A stretch of 64,000 nt of DNA, from NCBI GenBank assembly GCA_036501025.1, contig DASYBB010000095.1, forward strand, positions 1 to 64,000, in the 5' to 3' direction. Position 1 is the stretch's first letter; every line of letters starts with the position of its first letter. The notes below the pieces were generated by a model, which worked only from the letters and a program-made list of their open reading frames with translations, was not told the origin of the DNA and did no database searches. This DNA comes from DASUBV01 sp036501025. GTDB taxonomy: Bacteria; Actinomycetota; Actinomycetes; Streptosporangiales; Streptosporangiaceae. Positions 31,878 to 40,521 of this stretch are shown here, piece after piece. A program made the translations under genes and the position numbers.

Positions 31878-33365
31878 ATGGCCACGGCCGCGCTCCCCCA
31901 GGACCCTGACCTTGACCAGCTCCGCAACCAGGCGCGGGAGCTGCAGCGCGCCGTGCGCCGCAGCGACCCGGCCGCGCTGGCGCGGGTGTCCCGCTGGCAT
32001 CCCGGCCCGCCTGCCGCGGGCGCGTTCAAGCTGACCGCCGCGCAGCTGGTCCTCGCCCGCCAGCACGGCTTCGCCAGCTGGGCGCGGCTGCGCCGCTACG
32101 TCCAGATCGTGACCGCCCGCGCGTGGACGCCGGGCCAGCCGCCGCCCGGTGACGAGCCGCTGGCCGACCGGTTCCTGCGGCTGGCCTGCCTGAACTACAG
32201 CAACGACGAGGCCGCCGACCGGGCGGCTGCCGGCCGGCTGCTGGCCGAGCACCCCGGGCTGCCCGGCGAGAGCCTGCTCGTGGCGGCCGCGTGCGCGGAT
32301 GCCGGCCAGGTGCGCCGCCAGCTGGCCGGCCAGCCGGCCGGGGCGAGCGTCACCGGCGGGCCGCACGGCTGGTCACCGCTGCTGTACCTGGCCTACGCCC
32401 GGCATGACCCCGGCGTCGGCCAGGCGGCGACGCTGGAGACGGCCCGGCTGCTGCTCGACGCCGGCGCGGACCCCAACGACGGCCGCTTCTGGCACGCCCT
32501 GCCCACGCCGTTCACCGTGCTCACCGGCGTGCTCGGCTACGGCGAGCAGCGCCAGCCCTGGCATCCGCACGCCAGCGCCCTGGCCCGGCTGCTGCTGGAG
32601 CGCGGTGCCGACCCGAACGACGGGCAGGCCCTGTACAACCGCATGTTCGGCGCCAATGACGACCATCTCGTCCTGCTGTTCGAGTACGGCCTCGGCGGCG
32701 ACGCCCGCGGCCCGTGGCACCGGCTGCTCGGGGAGTCCCTCGAGTCCCCCGCGCAGATGCTGCGCAGCCTGCTGGCCTGGGCCATCGCCCACGATCAGCG
32801 CGATCGCGTGGCGCTGCTCGCCGCGCACGGCGTGGACATCGCCAGCCCGTTCACCGAGCCCCGCAGTCCCCGCCGCGGCACGCCGGTCGAGTTCGCCCTC
32901 GTCAGCGGCCACCGGGAGCTGGCCGGCCAGCTCCTCGCGCAAGGCGCGAGGCCCGCCCGGCTGTCGCCCGCCGACGCCTTCGTCGCGGCCGCGATGGCCG
33001 GCGACGCGCAGGCCGCGCAGGACACTCCCGCCGAGGTCATCGCCACCGTCCGGCGGAAGCGGGCCGGCCTGGTCACCTGGGCTGCGGCCCAGGGCGCGCC
33101 CGGCGCCGTCGCGCTGCTGGCCGCGGCCGGCTTCGACGTGAACGCGGCCGGCCGCAGCGACATCTTCGGCAACGAGCCGTGGCACACGGCCCTGCACGTC
33201 GCGGCCGAGAACGGCGACCTCGTCCTGGCCCGGGCCCTGCTCGAGCTGGGCGCCGACCCCGATATCCCCGACCAGCGCTTCGAGTCGACCCCGCTCGGCT
33301 GGGCCCGGCACTTCGGCCAGCCCGCCCTGATCGAGCTGCTCGAGCCCCTCACCCGCCAGCCCTGA
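31878..33365 (+). CDS. Ankyrin-repeat protein
   Basis: 495 residues. The N-terminus (LDQLRNQARELQRAVRRSDPAALARVSRWHP) and LTAAQLVLARQHGFASWARLRRYV match the entry module of bacterial ankyrin proteins of this class. Repeats follow, for example LLLDAGADPNDG, LLLERGADPNDGQ, LLAAHGVDIASP, LLAQGARPARLSP, and the C-terminal pair LLAAAGFDVNAAGRSD... TALHVAAENGDLVLARALLELGADPDIPDQ. It is a cytosolic protein-interaction scaffold without a visible catalytic domain. ATG at 31878 follows AAAGGAGG (31864-31871). Partner unknown. Confidence 0.9.
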   Translation: MATAALPQDPDLDQLRNQARELQRAVRRSDPAALARVSRWHPGPPAAGAFKLTAAQLVLARQHGFASWARLRRYVQIVTARAWTPGQPPPGDEPLADRFLRLACLNYSNDEAADRAAAGRLLAEHPGLPGESLLVAAACADAGQVRRQLAGQPAGASVTGGPHGWSPLLYLAYARHDPGVGQAATLETARLLLDAGADPNDGRFWHALPTPFTVLTGVLGYGEQRQPWHPHASALARLLLERGADPNDGQALYNRMFGANDDHLVLLFEYGLGGDARGPWHRLLGESLESPAQMLRSLLAWAIAHDQRDRVALLAAHGVDIASPFTEPRSPRRGTPVEFALVSGHRELAGQLLAQGARPARLSPADAFVAAAMAGDAQAAQDTPAEVIATVRRKRAGLVTWAAAQGAPGAVALLAAAGFDVNAAGRSDIFGNEPWHTALHVAAENGDLVLARALLELGADPDIPDQRFESTPLGWARHFGQPALIELLEPLTRQP

Positions 33366-33515
33366 CCTCGCGTTGCTCCCCGCCCTCCTCGCGCCTGACA
33401 AACGGATAGGCGCTCGTGGACGAGACCCGCCTCACCGGCGGCACGACGGGCCGCCTGGCGGGCCTGGAGCCCGAGAGGAGCCCCTGACGGGGCGCCCGGC
33501 GCTCCGGGCAGCTTC

Positions 33516-34151
33516 TCAGCGCCGTCCGCGCGGGCCATCGGTCAGGTACCGCTGGACGGACGGGGCGACGGCCGCGACGACCTCGTCGGCGGGCAGCGAC
33601 GCCAGCGGCTCGAGCCGCAGGATGTAGCGGCACAGGGCCAGGCCAAGGAGCTGGGCGGCGATAAGGCCGGCCCGCTCGGCCACCCGGTCGCCGCCGAGCG
33701 CGGCGACCGGCCCGGTGATCAGCTGCCCGACCGCGGCCTGCACCTGAGCGGCGACCGCCTCGCTGGTCACGGCGGTGCGCAGCAGGAAGATGAGGTCGTC
33801 CTCCCCGCGGGTGTCCTCCCACCGGGCGACCGCGTCGCGGACGATCACCTCGCCGCGCCGGGCGGCCGGCACGGAGCGCAGGTCGGGAGCCTGGAAGTCG
33901 ATGGTGGCGGCCGCGGTGAACAGGCCGGCCTTGGAGCCGAAGTAGCGCATGACCATCGACGCGTCGACGCCGGCCGTGGCGGCGACCGCGCGGATGGTCG
34001 TCTGCTCGTAGCCGCGGGCCGCGAACGCCGAGCGGGCCGCGCCGAGGATGGCCCGCCGGGTCCGCTCGGATCGCGGGCCGCCGGTCCCGGGCACGGGCGC
34101 GCCCGCGGGCTGCTCAGCCGCCCGGTCAGGGCCGGGGCCAGTTCCTGTCAC
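33516..34151 (-). CDS. TetR-family transcriptional regulator
   Basis: 211 residues. The TetR DNA-binding domain is at about 28-75: RSERTRRAILGAARSAFAARGYEQTTIRAVAATAGVDASMVMRYFGSKAGLF. The C-terminal domain (LIFLLRTAVTSEAVAAQVQAAVGQLI and following) is the TetR_C_17-like helical bundle. GTG at 34151 gives the full length; a downstream start just before PRSERT is possible. It is divergent from the membrane-UspA gene, and the ~117 bp between carry CAACA/GTTG-type palindromes that overlap the -35 and follow the -10 of that gene, so it almost certainly represses it and itself. Confidence 0.9.
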   Translation of the reverse strand: MTGTGPGPDRAAEQPAGAPVPGTGGPRSERTRRAILGAARSAFAARGYEQTTIRAVAATAGVDASMVMRYFGSKAGLFTAAATIDFQAPDLRSVPAARRGEVIVRDAVARWEDTRGEDDLIFLLRTAVTSEAVAAQVQAAVGQLITGPVAALGGDRVAERAGLIAAQLLGLALCRYILRLEPLASLPADEVVAAVAPSVQRYLTDGPRGRR

Positions 34152-34168
34152 CGGGCCACCCTACCCCT

Positions 34169-34241
34169 GTCAACACACGTTGGCAAACACGTGTTGACTT
34201 CATGTCCGCCCCCGCCTAGATTGATGCCAACAAGCGTTGAC
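34169..34241 (+). promoter_or_regulatory. Operator/promoter of the membrane-UspA gene
   Basis: Near-consensus promoter TTGACT (34194-34199), 17-nt spacer, TAGATT (34217-34222). Overlapping it are GTCAACAC (34169-34176) with its inverse GTGTTGAC (34191-34198), CAACACACGTTG (34171-34182), and a second site CAACAAGCGTTG (34228-34239) at the expected transcription start. Binding of the divergent TetR protein at these sites would block the -35 and the start site. Confidence 0.75.
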
Positions 34242-34268
34242 ATTCGTGCGGCGAGAGGACACCAGCCT

Positions 34269-35792
34269 GTGGGGAAGCGAGCTGATCACGCCCGCCGGCA
34301 TCCGGCCGGGCTGCGGGTCCACGCCGGCTTTCTCGTGGCCTGCGCGGTCTTCGCGGCGACCTTCGTGGCCCTGGCCCTCAGCGCGTTCCACGCGCCGGCC
34401 CCGCATGACATCCCGGTCGGCATCGTCGCGCCCGCCACGGTCACCGGCCAGGTGGAGGACGCCCTCGACGCCCGCCTGCCGGGCGGCTTCCAGCTGCGCG
34501 CCTACCCGAGCGAGGCCAGCGCCCGGGCGGGGATCGGCCGGCGGGAGGTGGACGGCGCGCTGATCGCGGCCGCCGGGCACCAGCGGCTGCTGGTCGCGCA
34601 GGGCGGCGGGACCGGCCCGGCGCAGGCCCTCACCGGGGCGTTCAGCACCCTGGCCGCCCGGTCCGGGCAGCACCTCGCCGTCACCGACGTGGTCCCCCCG
34701 CTGGCCCGCGACAGCGAGGCGCTGTCGCCGTTCTTCGTCATCCTGGGCGTGCTGGTCCCGAGCCTGGCTGCCGGGTCGGCGTCGGCCCTGGCGTTCCGGC
34801 GCGCCCGGCCGGCCTGGTGCGTGGCCGCCCCGGTCGCCGCCGCCGCGGTGATCGGGGTGATCTGCGCCGGCATCGCCGACGGCCTGGCCGGCCTCGGGCA
34901 CTACGGCGTGATCGCGGGCATCGTCGCCCTGTTCGCGCTGGCGGTGGCGGCGCCGACGGCCATGCTCTCGCGCATCTGGCCGCCGCTGACCGCCGCGGCG
35001 GTCCTGGTCTTCCTGGTGCTCGGCCTGCCGGCCAGCGGCGGCCCGGCCAACCTGGGCCCGTTCGGCCCCGGGTTCCTGCGGCCCCTGGACCCGGCCCTGC
35101 CGCTCGGGGTCGCGGCCAGCGCCGTGCGCAACGTCGTCTACTTCGGCGGCCACGACACGACCGCCGGCCTCTGGGCCCTGGCCGCCTGGGCCATCGCCGG
35201 CCTGGGCGGCCTGGCCCTGACCGTGGGCCTGCGGCGCCGCCCGGCCCCGGCCCGGCCGGCCCCCGCGCACGCCCAGGTGCCGGTGCTGGCGGCCGCCGCG
35301 GGCCGGCCGCTGCCCCCGGCCCTCGCCGCGCCCGCATGGCCGTCCTCGGCCACCCTGCCGCCGGTCAGCCTGGTCGTGGGCTTCGACAACTCCGAGCCGG
35401 CCCGGCGCGCGCTGCGCTGGGCCGCCCGGCTGCTCGACGCCCGGCCCGGCGCCCTGCACGTCGTCTACGCCGACCACCCGGTGGCCGACAGCGACCTGTC
35501 CGGGTTCGCGGCGGCCGAGATGGCGGCGGCCAGGGACACCGAGGTGGAGGGGATCGCGGCGGCCGCCGCGGAGCTCGCCGCCGGGACGGCCGCCCGCTAC
35601 ACCTTCGAGCGCCGCCGGGAGGCGCCGGCCGACGCCATCCTGTCCGGGGCCGGCATCCTGGCCACCGCGGAGCCCGGCGGCGACCCCCTGATCGTCGTCG
35701 GCCGGTCGGGGCACGCCCGGCATCACGTCATCGGCTCGGTCCCGGCCCGGCTGCTCAGCCACTCGCCCTACCCGGTGCTCGCCATCCCCTGA
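34269..35792 (+). CDS. ABC-2/YhgE-like membrane protein fused to a C-terminal UspA domain
   Basis: 507 residues. Residues 15-45 form a first membrane segment (LVACAVFAATFVALALSAF), then a ~130-residue extracytoplasmic part (IPVGIVAPATVTGQVEDAL, ARAGIGRREVDGALIAAAGHQRLLVAQGGG), then about five more segments to residue ~330. This is the layout of YhgE/Pip or ABC-2-type membrane proteins. A linker leads to a UspA domain (about 370-507) with VSLVVGFDNSEPARRALRWA and VVGRSGHARHHVIGSVPARLL, containing the G-x2-G-x9-G-S nucleotide motif. GTG at 34269 has AGAGGA at 34254-34259 and lies downstream of the mapped promoter, ruling out the GTG at 34191. Regulated by the divergent TetR protein. Confidence 0.8.
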   Translation: MGKRADHARRHPAGLRVHAGFLVACAVFAATFVALALSAFHAPAPHDIPVGIVAPATVTGQVEDALDARLPGGFQLRAYPSEASARAGIGRREVDGALIAAAGHQRLLVAQGGGTGPAQALTGAFSTLAARSGQHLAVTDVVPPLARDSEALSPFFVILGVLVPSLAAGSASALAFRRARPAWCVAAPVAAAAVIGVICAGIADGLAGLGHYGVIAGIVALFALAVAAPTAMLSRIWPPLTAAAVLVFLVLGLPASGGPANLGPFGPGFLRPLDPALPLGVAASAVRNVVYFGGHDTTAGLWALAAWAIAGLGGLALTVGLRRRPAPARPAPAHAQVPVLAAAAGRPLPPALAAPAWPSSATLPPVSLVVGFDNSEPARRALRWAARLLDARPGALHVVYADHPVADSDLSGFAAAEMAAARDTEVEGIAAAAAELAAGTAARYTFERRREAPADAILSGAGILATAEPGGDPLIVVGRSGHARHHVIGSVPARLLSHSPYPVLAIP

Positions 35793-35857
35793 CGGGCCAG
35801 GACCAGAGCGAAGGCACGGCCGGCCTCAGTACCCGGCGCCGCCGATGGCCTGCCCGC

Positions 35858-36049
35858 AGAGGCTGGTTCCCGGTCCTGGTCATGCACGGCGACAATGACC
35901 AGGTGGTGCCGTTCCACGACGCGGGCCCGCTGTCGGTGAAGCTGGTTCAGAACGGGACGCTCAAGCCGTACGAGGGTTACCCGCGCGGCATGATCACCAC
36001 GCAGCACGAGGTCATCAACCGCGACCTGCTGGAGCGGCCCCGGTCCTGA
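35858..36049 (+). pseudogene. Haloperoxidase-type alpha/beta-hydrolase C-terminal remnant
   Basis: About 63 codons matching the end of a non-haem chloroperoxidase-like hydrolase: FPVLVMHGDNDQVVPFHDAGPLSVKL (acid strand), QNGTLKPYEGYPRGMITTQHEVINRDLLE (the usual catalytic His position in PHGM is Arg here). The upstream ~200 residues, including the nucleophile elbow, are absent. No start codon or ribosome-binding site precedes the homology. It begins 66 bp after the membrane-UspA gene. A dead fragment. Confidence 0.7.
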
Positions 36050-36097
36050 GAGCCCGGCCGAGCCGGCTGGCCCGTCCAGACGCGGGCCACCCTTGGG

Positions 36098-38182
36098 TCA
36101 CAGGAACCGGTCGGCCGTGATCGGCAGGTCGCGCACGCGGATGCCCGTCGCGTGATAGGCGGCGTTGGCGATGGCAGCCGGCGCCCCGACGATGCCGATC
36201 TCGCCGATGCCCCGTGAGCCCATCGGGTTGGAATGCTCGTCAGTTTCGTCGAGCCAGGCCGCGTCGATGACGCCGATATCGGCGTGGGAGGCGATGTGGT
36301 AGTCCGCGAAGTTCTGCGTGACGACGTGGCCGAATCGCGGATCGACGACGCTCTGCTCGAACAAGGCCGCCGACAGGCCCATGGTCATCGCGCCGATGAG
36401 CTGGGAGCGGGCCAGGCGGGGGTTGATGATGCGGCCGGAGGAGAAGACGCCCAGCATCCGCGGCACCCGGATCTCGCCGGTATCGGCGTTGACCGCGACT
36501 TCGGCGAACTGGGCGCCGAAGGAATGCATGGCGTAGGTCTTGCTGTCGGGATTGTCCGGCATGTCGGCAGCGGCGCGGGCCCCGGCCGCCGGGCTGGCGC
36601 CGTGCTCGTCGCGGAACCGGCGGGCGGCTGCGGTGATGGCCGATCCCCAGGAGGACGTCCCGCCCGATCCGCCCGCCACCGTGCCCGTGGGCAGGGCGCT
36701 GTTCCCGATCTCGACCGTGACGGCATTCAGCGGCACGTTCAGCGCGTCGGCGGCGATCTGAGTCAGGACCGTGCGGGCGCCGGTGCCGATGTCGGTGGCG
36801 TCCACGCGCGCCGTGTAGGCCCCGTCGCCGCGGTAGCGGATTTCCGCCGAGGAGGGTGACGCGAAGTACGGGTAGGTCGACGAAGCGACGCCGGTGCCGA
36901 TGAGCCAGTCGCCGGAGCGCTGGCCGCCGGGCCGGGGATTGCGCCGCGCCCAGCCGAATCGCCGGGCGCCCTCCTGCAGGCACGCAACGAGGTGGCGTTG
37001 CGCCCACGGCTTGCCGGATTCCGGGTCGGTGCCCGGCTCGTTGCGGATCCGCAGCTCGATCGGGTCGATGCCGCAGGCCGCCGCGAGCTCGTCCATGGCG
37101 ACCTCGAGGGCGAACATGCCCGGCTCTTCGCCGGGCGCCCGCATCCACGACGGCACCGGCACGTCGAGGGCGGCCAGCCGGTGGCTGGTGCGCCGGTTCG
37201 GGCTCGCGTACATGATCCGGGTCGCCACGGCCGTCTGCTCGGCGAACTCCTTGATCCTGGACGTCTGCTCCACGACGGAATGATCGATGGCCGTCAGGCG
37301 ACCGTCGCCGTCGGCGCCCAGGCGCAGCCGCTGGATCGTCGGGGTCCGGTAGCCGGTGAAGGCGAACATCTGCTGGCGGGTGACGGGCAGCTTCACGATG
37401 CGGCCGGGGACGGCCTGGGCGACCATGGCCGCCAGCACGACCGGGGCATGCGGCATGCCCTTCGAGCCGAACCCGCCGCCGACGTAGTCGGCGATGACCT
37501 CTATCTGCTCCGGTTCCAGGCCGAGCACCGTGGCCAGGCCGGATCGCACGCGGTGGGCGCCCTGGGTGGAATCCCATAGCGTGAGCCGCTGCGCCGCGTC
37601 GTCCCACAGCGCCACGGTGGTGTGCGGTTCCATCGGGCTGTTGTGCTCGGTCGGCGTGGTGTAGGTGGCGTCGACGGTCACCGCCGCGGCGGCCAGGGCG
37701 GCCTCCACGTCGCCCTTGCCGGTGTCGGTCGGGTAGGCCGGATTGACTTTCTCCGGAGCGTAAAGCTCCGGGTCAGCGTGGTCCAGCAGGACCTTGTGGT
37801 CCAGCTCGTCATAGGCGACCTCGATGAGGCCGGCCGCGTGCCGGGCCGCCTCGGGGCTCTCGGCGATCACCGCGCCGATGATCTGCCCCCGGTACGCGAC
37901 GTTGCCTGACTGCAGGATGGCCAGCTCCCGGTCGCCCTGGCCCGCCAGCTGAGGAGAGCGGTCCGGCGTCAGCACGGCGATGACCCCGGGCACAGCCTCG
38001 GCGGCCGCGGTCGACACCGACCGGATCACGCCGCGGGCCACGGTGGCCTGGAGCGGGTACGCGTGGGCCGGATTCCCGGCCGGGTACTCGTAGGCATACG
38101 GCGCCGACCCGGTGACCTTAGACCGGCCGTCCATGCGCTCCGGCGCCAGGCCGATGGCCGCGGCGTGCAGCAGGTCCGTCAT
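36098..38182 (-). CDS. paoC: PaoC/YagR-type aldehyde oxidoreductase, molybdenum-binding subunit
   Basis: 694 residues; the large catalytic subunit of a xanthine-oxidase-family enzyme that hydroxylates aldehydes (or N-heterocycles) with water at a Mo-cytosine-dinucleotide-type cofactor. Motifs: TEHNSPMEPHTTVALWD, DYVGGGFGSKGMPHAPVVLAA (FGSK binding loop), WMRAPGEEPGMFALEVAMDELA, GTVAGGSGGTSSWGSAI, and near the C-terminus MGSRGIGEIGIVGAPAAIANA with the catalytic Glu in GIGE. The length matches E. coli PaoC (about 730). The ATG overlaps the stop of the FAD subunit gene by 4 nt. No signal peptide, so a cytosolic heterotrimer is expected. It needs molybdate, linking it to modABC at 2.3-5.2 kb. Confidence 0.92.
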   Translation of the reverse strand: MTDLLHAAAIGLAPERMDGRSKVTGSAPYAYEYPAGNPAHAYPLQATVARGVIRSVSTAAAEAVPGVIAVLTPDRSPQLAGQGDRELAILQSGNVAYRGQIIGAVIAESPEAARHAAGLIEVAYDELDHKVLLDHADPELYAPEKVNPAYPTDTGKGDVEAALAAAAVTVDATYTTPTEHNSPMEPHTTVALWDDAAQRLTLWDSTQGAHRVRSGLATVLGLEPEQIEVIADYVGGGFGSKGMPHAPVVLAAMVAQAVPGRIVKLPVTRQQMFAFTGYRTPTIQRLRLGADGDGRLTAIDHSVVEQTSRIKEFAEQTAVATRIMYASPNRRTSHRLAALDVPVPSWMRAPGEEPGMFALEVAMDELAAACGIDPIELRIRNEPGTDPESGKPWAQRHLVACLQEGARRFGWARRNPRPGGQRSGDWLIGTGVASSTYPYFASPSSAEIRYRGDGAYTARVDATDIGTGARTVLTQIAADALNVPLNAVTVEIGNSALPTGTVAGGSGGTSSWGSAITAAARRFRDEHGASPAAGARAAADMPDNPDSKTYAMHSFGAQFAEVAVNADTGEIRVPRMLGVFSSGRIINPRLARSQLIGAMTMGLSAALFEQSVVDPRFGHVVTQNFADYHIASHADIGVIDAAWLDETDEHSNPMGSRGIGEIGIVGAPAAIANAAYHATGIRVRDLPITADRFL

Positions 38183-39210
38183 CGCCCGCCTCCATCCTCG
38201 TCCCCGGCGCCGCCGCGCGCCGCCGCGCCGCCGGCCAGGGCCCGCAGCACGGCCACCATCGTCCTGGCGGCCAGCGGAACCTTGAACTCGTTGCCCGCCA
38301 GCGGGCGGGCACCAGCCAGCTCACGGTCGGCCGCCGACCGGAAGCTGGCCTCGGTGGCCGCCGCACCGTGCAGCTGCTCCTCGGCCGCCCGGGCGCGCCA
38401 CGGCTTGTGCGCGACGCCGCCCAGCGCGATGGCCACATCGCTGATCACGCCGTCGTCGACCTGCAGCGCAGCCGCGACCGAGACCAGCGCGAACGCGTAC
38501 GACGCCCGGTCGCGGACCTTGCGGTACGCGGAGTTGACCGTCAGCGGCGAGGCCGCCGGGAGCTCTACGGCAACGATCAGCTCGCCGTGCTCCAGCACGT
38601 TGTCGCGGTCCGGCTCGCTGCCCGGCAGCCGGTGAAAGCCCGCCGCCGGGACGGTGCGCTCCCCGGCCGGGCCCAGGATGACGACCGAGGCCCCCAGGGC
38701 CGCCAGGGCCACTGCCATGTCCGAGGGGTGGGTCGCCACGCACTGCTCCGACGCGCCGAGGATGGCGTGGTAGCGCGTGTACCCCCCGATGGCCGAGCAG
38801 CCGCTGCCCGGCTCGCGCTTATTACACGGCGTCGTCACGTCATTGAAGTACACGCACCGGGTTCGCTGTCCGAGATTCCCGCCCGTCGTGGCCATATTGC
38901 GCAGCTGGCCGGACGCCCCGGCCAGCACCGCCTGAGACAGCACCGGGTATCGCGAGCGGACCAGCGGATGAGCCGCCAGGTCACTGTTGCGGACATTGGC
39001 GCCGATCCGCACCCCGCCACCCGGCCGCGGGCCGATGCCGTCCAGCGGCAGGCGGCTGACGTCCACCAGCAGGTCCGGACGGGCCACCTCAAGCTTGAGG
39101 TGATCGACCAGGTTGGTCCCGGCGCCCAGGAACATGGCGCCCGGGTTGCCCGTGACGGTCGCCACAGCCCCCGCGGGATCGTGCGCGCGCTCGTAGTCGA
39201 ACGGCTTCAT
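38179..39210 (-). CDS. paoB: PaoB/YagS-type aldehyde oxidoreductase, FAD subunit with extra Fe-S motif
   Basis: 343 residues; the FAD-binding middle subunit. N-terminal FAD motifs: AMFLGAGTNLVDHLKLEVARPDLLVDV, then IGANVRNSDLAAHPLVRSRYPVLSQAVLAGASGQLRNMATTGGNLGQRTRC. The insertion with Cys residues, RCVYF...TTPCNKREPGSGC...EQCVATHPSDMAVALAAL, is the one that holds a [4Fe-4S] cluster in E. coli PaoB, which separates this group from ordinary xanthine dehydrogenase B subunits. C-terminal CO_deh_flav_C region: NSAYRKVRDRASYAFALVSVA. Overlaps both neighbours by 4 nt (ATGA), so the three subunits are translationally coupled. Confidence 0.92.
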   Translation of the reverse strand: MKPFDYERAHDPAGAVATVTGNPGAMFLGAGTNLVDHLKLEVARPDLLVDVSRLPLDGIGPRPGGGVRIGANVRNSDLAAHPLVRSRYPVLSQAVLAGASGQLRNMATTGGNLGQRTRCVYFNDVTTPCNKREPGSGCSAIGGYTRYHAILGASEQCVATHPSDMAVALAALGASVVILGPAGERTVPAAGFHRLPGSEPDRDNVLEHGELIVAVELPAASPLTVNSAYRKVRDRASYAFALVSVAAALQVDDGVISDVAIALGGVAHKPWRARAAEEQLHGAAATEASFRSAADRELAGARPLAGNEFKVPLAARTMVAVLRALAGGAAARGGAGDEDGGGR

Positions 39211-39764
39211 GCCACCCCCTCCGCCGGCTCGCCTTCCTGCACCCGATCAGCGGCCGGCACCACGCCCGCGGCCGCCCGGATGGCGGCGACGATGTTCACG
39301 TAGGCGCCGCAGCGGCACAGGTTGCCGCTCATCCGCTCCCGGATCTCCTCATCACTGAGCCCGGCGGAATCCGTGAGGTCCTCCGTCACGGCGCTCGGCC
39401 GGCCGTCCTTCACCTCCTGCAGCATGCCGACTGCGGAGCAAATCTGGCCCGGCGTGCAGTAGCCGCACTGCAACCCGTCATGATCTAGGAACGCCTGAGC
39501 GACCGGGTGCAGCTCGTCCTTGTCAGCCAGCCCGGCAGCGGTCACTATCTCCGCCCCATCGGCGGCTACGGCCAGCGTCAGGCAGGCCAGTGTCCGCCGG
39601 CCGTCCGCCAGGACGGTGCAGGCCCCGCACTGGCCATGGTCACAGCCCTTTTTCGGGGACATCACGCCCAGCTGGTCGCGCAGCGCGTCCAGCAGCGTCA
39701 CCCGCGGATCGACGCTGAGCCTGCGGTCCTGACCGTCAACCAGCAGGCCGATAGGGATATCCAC
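39207..39764 (-). CDS. paoA: PaoA/YagT-type aldehyde oxidoreductase, 2Fe-2S subunit
   Basis: 185 residues; the electron-transfer subunit. The plant-ferredoxin-like [2Fe-2S] motif is GCDHGQCGACTVLADGRRTLAC (four Cys, about 40-61). The second, helical cluster site has LQCGYCTPGQICSA and GNLCRCGAYVNI (about 98-160). E. coli PaoA carries a Tat signal peptide; here the protein starts directly at MDIPIGLLVDGQDRRL, so this enzyme should stay in the cytosol. First gene of the paoABC-like operon, preceded by GGAGGGAA. Confidence 0.92.
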   Translation of the reverse strand: MDIPIGLLVDGQDRRLSVDPRVTLLDALRDQLGVMSPKKGCDHGQCGACTVLADGRRTLACLTLAVAADGAEIVTAAGLADKDELHPVAQAFLDHDGLQCGYCTPGQICSAVGMLQEVKDGRPSAVTEDLTDSAGLSDEEIRERMSGNLCRCGAYVNIVAAIRAAAGVVPAADRVQEGEPAEGVA

Positions 39765-39905
39765 AGAGTGTTCCCTCCGCCTAGAAATACGGCACGCAGG
39801 GCCAGAACGCTGCGCTCCCCGCGGACCGTCCGTCCTAAACCGCCGGTGTCCCCCGCGTGAGACGCCCCTAAACCGGCAGGACAGTGGCCCGGCCCTCGAG
39901 GCTGC

Positions 39906-40050
39906 TCAGTCCAGGAACCGGCTGAGGATCGGGTTGACGCCTGCAGGGGCGAAGGGGGGCACCATGGCCGGGGCCGGCCAGTTCGGCGTACTGGCACCGG
40001 GGAATGCGGCTGGCTGCCAGCTGATACCAGCCAGCCAGGCGATCGCCGAC
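39906..40050 (-). pseudogene. Alpha/beta-hydrolase C-terminal remnant, frameshifted
   Basis: On the minus strand one frame reads YQLAASRIPRCQYAELAGPGHGAP (catalytic-His region GPGHGAP of an alpha/beta hydrolase), and after a run of six C the next frame continues FAPAGVNPILSRFLD to TGA at 39906. Together they give the usual hydrolase C-terminus, so a single-base change in the C-run broke the gene. Nothing recognisable remains upstream. The match is short, hence the modest confidence. Confidence 0.45.
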
Positions 40051-40521
40051 CCGGCCATCGCCGCGCCAGGCGACCGCCGCGACGGCGTCGCATTGCTCAC
40101 CGAAGCCCTGGCCGACACCCACGAGACCGGCCGTTCCGGGAACTCGCCCGGTTCATCGAGCGCGCGTTCCGCTCCCCGGGCCACCCACGCCGACCGGCCC
40201 GGTCGGCCTCTTGCCGTGGCCCGGGACATCCGCCCCGCCATCATGCAGGCCGAACTCGCCGCCGACGACGTCCTGTTCGACAAGCTCCACTGGAGCCAGC
40301 CCGACACCGCCCGCCGCGACACCTGGCAGCCAGCCGGAGGCGTCCTGCCAAATCAGCAGCACGCCGTCCTCGGCTCCCAGGCTTCCCGTCGACCCGGCAT
40401 AGTGGCCCCGGGGCACGCCGCCTGCTGGGCGGGGGAGCTCGCTGGTGTCTAGTGCGGGGCGTGGTCCCTGTACTTTGCTGCTATAGGCGCCGTTCGAACC
40501 GTTCAAAATATCGCTCTTACC

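Noticed and set aside
40100..40450. Plus- and minus-strand open frames of 130-170 codons
   Set aside because: No family resemblance, poor start sites and overlapping frames of equal quality on both strands; treated as non-coding or decayed.
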